IMG/VR virus record: IMGVR_UViG_3300019764_000012
Location: 1-34,563 of that record
From: a virus
Reading direction: 5' to 3' (one strand)
Length of the DNA stretch: 34,563 bases
Shown: positions 1 through 5,209 of the stretch, one piece after another
How the letters are laid out: each line of letters opens with the position of its first letter
Numbering within the stretch: position 1 is the stretch's first letter
The notes under the pieces: generated by a model
What the model was told of the DNA's origin: nothing
Database searches by the model: none
The model's input: the letters and a program-made list of their open reading frames with translations, nothing else
Translations under genes and position numbers: made by a program

Positions 1-498
1 GACAGAGCAGACGAGTTCTTCAACACAGAAGGTGAATGTGCTATCATAGCTAAGCACCACAGGGTGTTTCAAGCTAAGATGCCTATTTGGCTGAGTAAAC
101 AATTTAATCGTCACAGAGTGTCTTTACAGGAGCTTAGCAGACGATATGTTTCTGGTAAAAAGTCGGAGCTGGAATTTTATACTTCTCCTAAGATGTACTC
201 TGTTGTTAATCCGAATTATGTAGATGATTTTGGGGGTTACCCTGATACGAGTGAGTTACAGGAAATGTGTGTAGAACACTACTATCAAGCAATTTCTGAT
301 GGTGTCAAACCAGAGGAAGCTCGTAATATTCTGCCACAGTCTTTGTATACAACTATTTGGTCTGCTTGGCTACCAAGTCAACTGTCTTCGTATCTCGAAT
401 TACGTACTGATAAGCACACACAATCAGAACATAGAATGTTAGCTGAAGGTATGAAACTACTAGCTAACCCAGCAATCAAAGCGGAGATGGCAGTATGA
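1..498 (+). CDS. thyX: Flavin-dependent thymidylate synthase ThyX, 5' end outside window
   Basis: ThyX makes dTMP from dUMP using methylene-tetrahydrofolate, FAD and NADPH. The reading frame is open from base 1 and has no convincing start, so the gene begins upstream of the window; the GTG at 64 lies inside the conserved core. The family signature is visible as MPIWLSKQFNRHR followed by SLQELSRRYVS, and the C-terminal part has the usual LPQSLYTTIW and YLELRTDKHTQSEHR helices. One oddity is that only six residues separate RHR from the conserved Ser, where the family motif normally has seven. It overlaps the next ORF by 4 nt (ATGA) and heads a nucleotide-metabolism cluster. The family call is firm; activity with the shortened motif is not proven. 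Confidence 0.93.
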   Translation, partial: DRADEFFNTEGECAIIAKHHRVFQAKMPIWLSKQFNRHRVSLQELSRRYVSGKKSELEFYTSPKMYSVVNPNYVDDFGGYPDTSELQEMCVEHYYQAISDGVKPEEARNILPQSLYTTIWSAWLPSQLSSYLELRTDKHTQSEHRMLAEGMKLLANPAIKAEMAV

Positions 499-686
499 GT
501 GGTGACTCCAAACTGGACTCCTATAAGCCCCTGCCAGATTTCAGTAAAATCACGGATTGTTCTGTTAGTACGGATTTTTGGTATGTTGAACAGGAAAAGA
601 TGAAAGAACTATCAAAGAAGTCTAAAGAGGAACGTGATAGTCTTAAGATGAGCAGAGAAAAGTTTACTAAGGAGTTTAATTTATGA
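495..686 (+). CDS. Small charged hypothetical protein (63 aa)
   Basis: The product is unrecognised. It is a hydrophilic 63-aa protein whose C-terminal half is rich in Lys and Glu (EKMKELSKKSKEERDSLKM) and probably forms a helix or short coiled coil. The ATG overlaps the thyX stop codon as ATGA, and the gene's own stop overlaps the start of the reductase gene in the same way. GGAG just upstream can serve as ribosome-binding site. The two coupled overlaps between metabolic enzymes are the main reason to accept it as real. There is no signal peptide or membrane segment. Confidence 0.7.
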   Translation: MSGDSKLDSYKPLPDFSKITDCSVSTDFWYVEQEKMKELSKKSKEERDSLKMSREKFTKEFNL

Positions 687-1186
687 GAATTAACGTAATA
701 GCAGCAATAGGCAAGAACAACGAGATAGGACTGAATAACCAACTTCTCTGGAAGTCTAAGTCGGACTTGGAACATTTCAAGCAACTTACTTTAGGCAAAC
801 CAATTATTATGGGACGTAAGACATTTGAGTCACTGCCTGGTATTTTACCTGGACGGACTCATATTGTGATTACGCACCATACTAAGGATGCTCTAATAAA
901 GTCTTATATGGACCAGGTTCTTTGGGACTTCTCATTTGTGTCAGCTATAGACTACTGTAAGCAAGTTGGACACGATGAAGTATTCATCATTGGTGGAGCC
1001 GCAATCTATGAGCAAGCTCTACCTTTAGCTGATGAACTTCACATCTCACACATGGACTGGACTGGTGAAGCTGACACATTCTTCCCGGAAATCGGTCCTG
1101 AGTGGTCTAGTCGAGTACAAACAACAATTCAACGTGGTACTACAGGAGAGCCTGACTGGTACTATACCAAGTACACACGCAAGTAA
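683..1186 (+). CDS. Dihydrofolate reductase (DHFR)
   Basis: DHFR reduces dihydrofolate to tetrahydrofolate with NADPH. The 167-aa length is typical of bacterial DHFR. Landmarks in order are the N-terminal strand INVIAAIGKNNEIG, Trp23, the catalytic acidic residue Asp28 in SKSDLEHFK, the NADPH-binding segment PIIMGRKTFESLP, the GRTHIVIT strand and the C-terminal VFIIGGAAIYEQALPLADEL block. The start is supported by AAGGAG upstream and by ATGA overlap with the preceding ORF. It is unusual beside ThyX, because ThyX, unlike ThyA, does not produce dihydrofolate. The enzyme identity is secure; its purpose (dTMP supply, general folate pool or a virion role) is open. Confidence 0.96.
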   Translation: MRINVIAAIGKNNEIGLNNQLLWKSKSDLEHFKQLTLGKPIIMGRKTFESLPGILPGRTHIVITHHTKDALIKSYMDQVLWDFSFVSAIDYCKQVGHDEVFIIGGAAIYEQALPLADELHISHMDWTGEADTFFPEIGPEWSSRVQTTIQRGTTGEPDWYYTKYTRK

Positions 1187-1293
1187 CCAATTCGCACATG
1201 TGGGTTATGTTCTGTATCCCGGAACCACTCAGCTTACGGTGGCTGTAGTCGAACATGTGTATTAAATCCGATTACCAAATACAAGGAAACAAA

Positions 1294-2052
1294 TTGAATA
1301 TTTTTATAACACAAGCAGAACCAGGATCAAGAGCGTTCGGGATTGAGCTATTAGCAGCACACAAGAACGGTTTTGAGTATGGTCGGTATGAAGACACTAA
1401 CCAAGTTTTTGCAATTAATGAAGAAGATGATCTTATTTGCACTCGTCCTCTTTGCCCAGCAGAAACACTCCATGTTTTGGAGGACAATTACCCAGATGGA
1501 ATCCCAGATTCAGCTCTTAGTGACGAAGTTTTACTGTTTTTAGCAGCTGAAGGAACTCCAGTTGAACCTGAGCTTGTTGATCAGTGTGTTAACGCTTGGC
1601 AGTCTTATATCAACTTTAACACAGCTTCATCAGATCAGGAATCTGCCTTTTACGAACAGGCACACCTTGCTTGGGGGTTAGATTTCACACACATCATTAG
1701 TGCAGATGGCAGATACTACCAAATTGTTAATTCTGATGGTGATGTCCTTAATCTAACTGATGCTGAAATGGGGTCTCTGGGACTGCCATTACCCAAGCCG
1801 CCTATTACTGAAGCAGACGCACTTGCGGATTTAGCAGGAGAACCTAGACCTGACAATCCTTCAGCCAATGCTGTTGAACCCGAGGAAAAACGAACTGGAG
1901 GTACCTCAACTCCTCTCAGCTCTGACCAATTAGCAGCTAGAATCGTGATGCAGGCTAGACACATTATCCTGAACACACTTGAACAGTCTGAGCAAATCAC
2001 GCCACAGCAAACAGATACTTGTCTTAAGTTAGCAACTTTGGCGAGGCTGTAG
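1294..2052 (+). CDS. Hypothetical protein (252 aa), TTG start preferred
   Basis: The product is unrecognised. The frame opens at ATG 1255, but no ribosome-binding site precedes that codon. TTG 1294 has AAGGA about seven bases upstream and starts a protein beginning LNIFITQAEPG, so it is the better start. Residues 1-150 look like a compact globular domain; then comes a Pro/Glu-rich linker (LPKPPITEADALADLAGEPR and onward), and the last 45 residues form a likely helical tail (QLAARIVMQARHIILN). It has no membrane segment. It lies between DHFR and a MazG-like enzyme and is probably co-transcribed with them. Confidence 0.75.
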   Translation: MNIFITQAEPGSRAFGIELLAAHKNGFEYGRYEDTNQVFAINEEDDLICTRPLCPAETLHVLEDNYPDGIPDSALSDEVLLFLAAEGTPVEPELVDQCVNAWQSYINFNTASSDQESAFYEQAHLAWGLDFTHIISADGRYYQIVNSDGDVLNLTDAEMGSLGLPLPKPPITEADALADLAGEPRPDNPSANAVEPEEKRTGGTSTPLSSDQLAARIVMQARHIILNTLEQSEQITPQQTDTCLKLATLARL

Positions 2053-2054
2053 TC

Positions 2055-2546
2055 GTGTTACACAAGAAGCAACTTTTCAACCTAGTTGAGGATATATGTA
2101 AGCTGAACGATACATCTTGGAACAACCCAAAAGGTTCATACGATGCAAGCAAAGCAGCAGCTCTTGTTATTGAGGAAGCACTGGAGAAGCTACCATTAGC
2201 TGACAAGCTTGCTAAACAGCTTGGTTGCGACAACAACCCTAAGTCTTTGGCTAGGTGTATTGTTGGTTTAACTACTGGGGACAATATTGATGGTACTATG
2301 AACGAGTCTGTGCCACCAGTTGGTGCATTCGACTCTAGTCTGGACGCAATCTTCATCGAAGTAGGGAACATGCACATGCAGGGACTTACACCTTCACAGA
2401 TTGTTGATGGTCTGCAAGTAGTTTACACAGCCAACTCGATGAAGGGCTCTGCTAAGGATTCCAACGGGAAGATTACTAAGCCTGATCAGTGGGAGCAACT
2501 GTATGCACCTGAGCCGAAACTACAAGTTATTATGGATGGTAAGTAG
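2055..2546 (+). CDS. MazG/HisE-like nucleotide pyrophosphohydrolase
   Basis: This is probably an all-alpha NTP pyrophosphohydrolase that hydrolyses (d)NTPs to monophosphates; phages often carry these for nucleotide-pool control. Seen in the sequence are an EEALE helix (residues about 40-44), then AFDSSLDAIFIEVGNMHMQGL, which resembles the metal-binding D-x-x-x-D helix of the fold, and a C-terminal block NSMKGSAKDSNGKITKPDQW resembling the N-M-x-K...GK..K..gW ending of phage MazG proteins. The start is GTG, two bases after the preceding stop, with GCGAGG as a plausible ribosome-binding site. The fold call is fairly good; the substrate is unknown. Confidence 0.72.
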   Translation: MLHKKQLFNLVEDICKLNDTSWNNPKGSYDASKAAALVIEEALEKLPLADKLAKQLGCDNNPKSLARCIVGLTTGDNIDGTMNESVPPVGAFDSSLDAIFIEVGNMHMQGLTPSQIVDGLQVVYTANSMKGSAKDSNGKITKPDQWEQLYAPEPKLQVIMDGK

Positions 2547-2588
2547 GATTCGAATTTCACAATTTAACCAAACTTTAAGCTACTTTGC

Positions 2589-2617
2589 TTGACTTTTGGT
2601 TGGGAGTAGAGTATAAT
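2589..2617 (+). promoter_or_regulatory. Near-consensus sigma70 promoter
   Basis: TTGACT (2589-2594) and a perfect TATAAT (2612-2617) are separated by exactly 17 bp. The predicted start site is near G2624. It is the strongest bacterial-type promoter I found in the window. It faces the P-loop ATPase gene and would give a leader of about 150 nt. It suggests that host RNA polymerase transcribes this plus-strand block. Confidence 0.82.
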
Positions 2618-2623
2618 TACTTT

Positions 2624-2640
2624 GTAAAAGCAACTTTTAC
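2624..2640 (+). promoter_or_regulatory. 7-bp hairpin with 3-nt loop at the predicted start site
   Basis: GTAAAAG and CTTTTAC form a perfect 7-bp inverted repeat around the 3-nt loop CAA. The first base of the stem is the predicted +1 of the sigma70 promoter, so the transcript would start with a stem-loop, a known way to protect mRNA 5' ends. The geometry (5-7 bp stem, 3-nt loop) also matches the extruded hairpins that N4 vRNAP uses as early promoters, but the loop sequence does not match the N4 examples I recall. The hairpin is seen; both functions are inference. Confidence 0.55.
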
Positions 2641-2655
2641 GACGTAATTTATACC

Positions 2656-2731
2656 TAGTTACTAATAGAGAAGGTCTTTCGTCCAGATTCACCTTTTCTA
2701 TTAGGAACTATTCGTAGCAAGCAATCTGGAC
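2656..2731 (+). promoter_or_regulatory. Long 5'-UTR stem-loop with potential pseudoknot
   Basis: Bases 2656-2675 pair with 2691-2710: 18 Watson-Crick pairs, one G-U and one A/G mismatch, closing a 15-nt loop. Inside the loop, GTCCAGATT (2681-2689) is perfectly complementary to AATCTGGAC (2723-2731), 12 nt beyond the stem. This gives an H-type pseudoknot or a switch between two structures. No U-run follows, so it is not a normal intrinsic terminator. It lies in the leader between the sigma70 promoter and the ATPase start codon, where it could control translation, mRNA stability or read-through. Confidence 0.65.
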
Positions 2732-2776
2732 AATTTCTTCTACTCCTTACTAATTTTAGTCTACAAGGAACACAAT

Positions 2777-3361
2777 ATGCTAAAGCATACTATTACAACA
2801 TATAAGGAAATAAACATGATCGGTGGAGTATTTCGTCAAGGCGGCATCAACTGTATTTATGGAGCAAGTGGGATGGGTAAAACTATCAGCTCAATTAAGG
2901 CACTTAATCAGGATGGTATTATACCAATTCTTCTGGATTTCGATGACAACGACTCTGCCGAGCAGAACGAATGTCAGTTTAAACATGTAGAAGGCTGGGA
3001 CTTCATGAAGGCCTACAAGGATCCGGAAACAGCAACTACTATACCACGAGGTGAGGTTATTGTTATTGATACTTGGCACCTATTCAGTGACTTCTATAAT
3101 GAGGACCCAGAACTACTAGCCAATCTTGCTGATGGTAACACCATTATCATTATTGGCCACATTGTGGATATCGCAACCAAGCAGGATATTCCGGATATAC
3201 CATCTGAGTTTATCAATCACTGCCACGCTAAGTTATTCTTGTCTTTTGACAAAGGTAGTTCAGCGAAGGGCAAGGAACGTTTACCTGGACCAGTCCTCGA
3301 GGTGAAGAAGTTGCGTGGCTACAAAGGCCCTAAATTAATCCGTAATTGGATGAGAAGTTAG
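2777..3361 (+). CDS. P-loop ATPase, RecA/Sak4-like small NTPase
   Basis: This 194-aa protein binds and probably hydrolyses ATP. Walker A is GASGMGKT (about residues 30-37, after INCIY), Walker B is the hydrophobic strand EVIVIDTW, and a further strand NTIIIIGHIVD follows. The compact layout resembles phage RecA-like ATPases of the Sak4/AAA_24 kind that act in recombination or replication, but I cannot assign the subfamily. Two starts are possible: ATG 2777 with AAGGAA upstream, and ATG 2816 in the same frame, also preceded by AAGGAAA; the latter begins right before the core (MIGGVFRQGG). A strong promoter and a structured leader precede it. Confidence 0.8.
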   Translation: MLKHTITTYKEINMIGGVFRQGGINCIYGASGMGKTISSIKALNQDGIIPILLDFDDNDSAEQNECQFKHVEGWDFMKAYKDPETATTIPRGEVIVIDTWHLFSDFYNEDPELLANLADGNTIIIIGHIVDIATKQDIPDIPSEFINHCHAKLFLSFDKGSSAKGKERLPGPVLEVKKLRGYKGPKLIRNWMRS

Positions 3362-3363
3362 CT

Positions 3364-3537
3364 ATGGGAATGTTTTCATTGGCCTTAGTAGGTGATAAAC
3401 AGGACTTAATTGACAATATCAAGGCTAATCTTGATTTATTTAGTACTAGGGACTCGGTTAAGTATGAATACTTATTGGATATGGTCCAATATGATCTTGA
3501 CGCTTTAATTAAACTAACAAAACCGGAGTCAACATGA
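3364..3537 (+). CDS. Small hypothetical protein (57 aa)
   Basis: The product is unrecognised. It is a short, mostly helical protein (MGMFSLALVGDKQDLIDNIK, then a Leu- and Asp-rich C-terminus). The frame can be read from TTG 3346 inside the ATPase gene, but ATG 3364, two bases after the ATPase stop with GAGAAG upstream, is more likely. Its stop overlaps the next start as ATGA, consistent with translational coupling. Confidence 0.6.
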   Translation: MGMFSLALVGDKQDLIDNIKANLDLFSTRDSVKYEYLLDMVQYDLDALIKLTKPEST

Positions 3538-3713
3538 CCTATGAACCATATACCAACAGTCTACCCTTTTGGATTAAACTTCAGCTGTTATTTATACCTA
3601 TGTGTACTAAGTACACCACACAATCACTGTATGAAACTGTATGGAAATATGAGGAATACAAAGTGCTTAATGGAACTAAGTACATATACCACTATAATGG
3701 AGGTGTGTTATGA
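3534..3713 (+). CDS. Small hypothetical protein (59 aa), coupled at both ends
   Basis: The product is unrecognised. The ORF reads MTYEPYTNSLPFWIKLQLLF and then an aromatic, charged tail (many Tyr, Trp, Lys) ending in YHYNGGVL. Its ATG overlaps the previous stop (ATGA, 3534-3537) and its stop overlaps the next start (ATGA, 3710-3713). CGGAG lies a suitable distance upstream. This frame is preferred over the overlapping frame 3541-3738, which breaks this pattern. The hydrophobic stretch IKLQLLFIPM is too short for a confident membrane segment. Confidence 0.65.
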   Translation: MTYEPYTNSLPFWIKLQLLFIPMCTKYTTQSLYETVWKYEEYKVLNGTKYIYHYNGGVL

Positions 3714-3916
3714 AGTTCGCACCACTGAACGTCTTTGACGTGTTAGCATTTCTTACAGTAGCCTATTTTGGTTACTGTATGTACACTCTGATTCCACCAG
3801 AGGAACTCACCCCAGCAGCCGGAGCCTTTCAGGTTATCCAGCTATATTTCGTAAAAACTTGGGTTATTGTGTTCATCACAGGCTCAATCTTGTATTCACG
3901 TATTGGAGGTAAGTGA
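3710..3916 (+). CDS. Small membrane protein (68 aa, two predicted TM segments)
   Basis: The function is unknown. Two hydrophobic stretches are visible, at about residues 8-27 (VFDVLAFLTVAYFGYCMYTL) and 42-62 (VIQLYFVKTWVIVFITGSIL), joined by a Pro/Glu-containing loop, and the tail ends RIGGK. The start has a strong GGAGGTG upstream and overlaps the previous stop. A holin-like or membrane-remodelling early protein is possible, but a clear lysis cassette exists elsewhere, so I leave it unassigned. Confidence 0.7.
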   Translation: MKFAPLNVFDVLAFLTVAYFGYCMYTLIPPEELTPAAGAFQVIQLYFVKTWVIVFITGSILYSRIGGK

Positions 3917-4122
3917 TGATTAAGCTATCATTAGTAGCTGCAGTGGCCTTGGCTGAACCTTCGGTTGTTTCAGTTCCACGGAACAAGTATGATGCCTGGT
4001 ACTGCCCTAACTTTATGGGTGGTGTAGTCCTACCACTTGAACATATCAATTTATTGTGTACGGAACACGGATGGACTAAGTCTTTGGACTATGTCACTGG
4101 CACTTGCACATTCAATCGTTAA
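3913..4122 (+). CDS. Hypothetical protein (69 aa) with hydrophobic N-terminus
   Basis: The product is unrecognised. The N-terminus MMIKLSLVAAVALAEPSVVS has a Lys and a short hydrophobic run and could be a signal peptide, ending near ALA-EP. The rest contains three Cys (in WYCPNF, NLLCTEHGW and GTCTFNR) and many aromatics, as in a small exported disulfide protein. GGAGG precedes the ATGATG start, which overlaps the previous gene. Export is inference. Confidence 0.65.
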   Translation: MMIKLSLVAAVALAEPSVVSVPRNKYDAWYCPNFMGGVVLPLEHINLLCTEHGWTKSLDYVTGTCTFNR

Positions 4123-4127
4123 TCTAC

Positions 4128-4148
4128 CAGGCACTCACTGAGTGTCTG
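4128..4148 (+). promoter_or_regulatory. Intergenic stem-loop (8 bp, one G-U, 5-nt loop)
   Basis: CAGGCACT (4128-4135) pairs with AGTGTCTG (4141-4148), with one G-U pair, around the loop CACTG. It begins six bases after the stop of the 69-aa gene, in the only gap (52 bp) of this small-gene block. There is no U-run behind it, so an RNA-processing or stability element is more likely than a strong terminator. Confidence 0.4.
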
Positions 4149-4174
4149 ACTAAGTTAATCAACAAAGGAACCAC

Positions 4175-4390
4175 ATGAACAAACTACAACAGGACTGGCT
4201 AAAGGCCAACACACCATCTGTTACTATCGTGCCTGAACCAATCAGGACTGCACAGGACATCGAGGACTCAATCGCTGAACACCGAGCACTGTCACAAGTA
4301 CGTGCTGCAATGTCTTGGCCCAAAGCCACGAAGGAACGGTCTAAGTTCAAGGTAACTGACGACTACACAACTTTTAACTACGGAGAATAA
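4175..4390 (+). CDS. Small hypothetical protein (71 aa)
   Basis: The product is unrecognised. It is soluble and mixed-charge, with an N-terminal helix (MNKLQQDWLKAN), a central helical stretch (AQDIEDSIAEHRALSQVRAA) and a basic segment (KATKERSKFKV). AAGGAACCAC precedes the ATG, a clear ribosome-binding site, and the next gene starts two bases after its stop codon. Confidence 0.7.
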   Translation: MNKLQQDWLKANTPSVTIVPEPIRTAQDIEDSIAEHRALSQVRAAMSWPKATKERSKFKVTDDYTTFNYGE

Positions 4391-4391
4391 C

Positions 4392-4766
4392 ATGAACCAA
4401 TTTATTTACGACTACGACGAATCCCTTGAATTTGAGGGAGGGTATATTTCTGAATCAGACGAACAGGAACTTATTGAGCATATCCTAGAGGAATCTCAGT
4501 ATACTGATCTTGACCAATTTGCTTTGTCTAATGTGTCTTATGACGACGCATTGAACTTAGTGCAATCTACAGACAGTTTCAACGACGATGTGTATGAGTG
4601 GTTATCTCATCAGCCTAATGGTATTTCTAACCAATTTGTCGAGCATTTATCGGAATCGCCTAAGGCAGTTGAGTCTGTGGCTTACACACTAGCGTATGAA
4701 TACCCTGAACTTGGTACCAAACTGTTGCAGGAATTGCTTTATTATAGCAACCAAGGCAGGTTGTAA
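4392..4766 (+). CDS. Acidic hypothetical protein (124 aa)
   Basis: The product is unrecognised. It is strongly acidic, with many Glu and Asp especially in residues 5-60 (for example YDYDESLEFEGGYISESDEQ) and few basic residues. Such acidic early phage proteins can mimic DNA or block host proteins, but nothing here proves that. GGAG precedes the start, and the stop overlaps the next start as TAATG. Confidence 0.7.
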   Translation: MNQFIYDYDESLEFEGGYISESDEQELIEHILEESQYTDLDQFALSNVSYDDALNLVQSTDSFNDDVYEWLSHQPNGISNQFVEHLSESPKAVESVAYTLAYEYPELGTKLLQELLYYSNQGRL

Positions 4767-4996
4767 TGGCCTTACTTATCATTGGATTAGCAGTATCTCT
4801 CAACCTTATTATTATCCTGATTAAGTTTAACCGTAGACGCTTTCTTGATGGAGTTCTCGATGCGTCACTGTTAGTTATTGTTGCTATTGTGTTTGGAGGG
4901 TCATTCAACGCACTAGTTGTTGGTACTGTCGCATCTACTGTAGTCTCTGTTTATCTGTGGTGCTCCCCACCAACTTTTGGGGGCACTCATGCGTGA
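4766..4996 (+). CDS. Small membrane protein (76 aa)
   Basis: The function is unknown. It has two or three hydrophobic segments: about residues 2-19 (ALLIIGLAVSLNLIIILI), a basic turn KFNRRRF, then residues 33-67 (ASLLVIVAIVFGGSF and ALVVGTVASTVVSVYLW). The start overlaps the previous stop, and the end overlaps the next gene by 8 nt. It is the first of three consecutive membrane micro-proteins next to the convergent junction. Confidence 0.72.
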   Translation: MALLIIGLAVSLNLIIILIKFNRRRFLDGVLDASLLVIVAIVFGGSFNALVVGTVASTVVSVYLWCSPPTFGGTHA

Positions 4997-5141
4997 CTTT
5001 ATTCTTGCTATGCTAAGTATATTAGCCCTTGTTGTTGGTTTCTATGCCTTCCAATTACTTGTTTTACTCACTGTCGGTCTAGTAATTTACTGGACAGCAC
5101 CGTACATCCGCAAACTTAATCGCGCAATCAAGGAGAAGTGA
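4989..5141 (+). CDS. Membrane micro-protein (50 aa)
   Basis: The ORF starts at ATG 4989 and reads MRDFILAMLSILALVVGFYA, continues with a second hydrophobic stretch (QLLVLLTVGLVIYW), and ends with a basic tail (PYIRKLNRAIKEK). It has one long or two short membrane segments with a positive, probably cytoplasmic, C-terminus. It overlaps the 76-aa gene by 8 nt, and its stop overlaps the next start (TGATG). The function is unknown. Confidence 0.65.
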   Translation: MRDFILAMLSILALVVGFYAFQLLVLLTVGLVIYWTAPYIRKLNRAIKEK

Positions 5142-5209
5142 TGGAATGGCTTCTATTATTTATCTTTGCTTGTATCGTGTTCGAGCATCTCACCGGCAGG
5201 GCTACTTAG
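5141..5209 (+). CDS. Putative 22-aa membrane micro-protein
   Basis: ATG 5141 overlaps the stop of the 50-aa gene and has AGGAG at a good distance. It encodes MEWLLLFIFACIVFEHLTGR plus two residues, a single hydrophobic helix with a short polar tail. The stop codon lies inside the 3' end of the minus-strand gene below (8-bp tail-to-tail overlap). Its short length makes chance possible; the ribosome-binding site and coupling argue that it is real. Confidence 0.5.
   Translation: MEWLLLFIFACIVFEHLTGRAT

Noticed and set aside
1241-2055. 11-bp repeat GGCTGTAGTCG at 1241-1251 and 2045-2055
   Set aside because: It is only two copies and short, and the second is partly explained by the end of one gene and the GTG start of the next. 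Chance is adequate.
3541-3738. 65-aa frame overlapping the small-gene block
   Set aside because: The +1-shifted frame 3534-3713 has ATGA overlaps at both ends and a ribosome-binding site; this one would overlap the 68-aa membrane gene by 29 nt and has no such signals.
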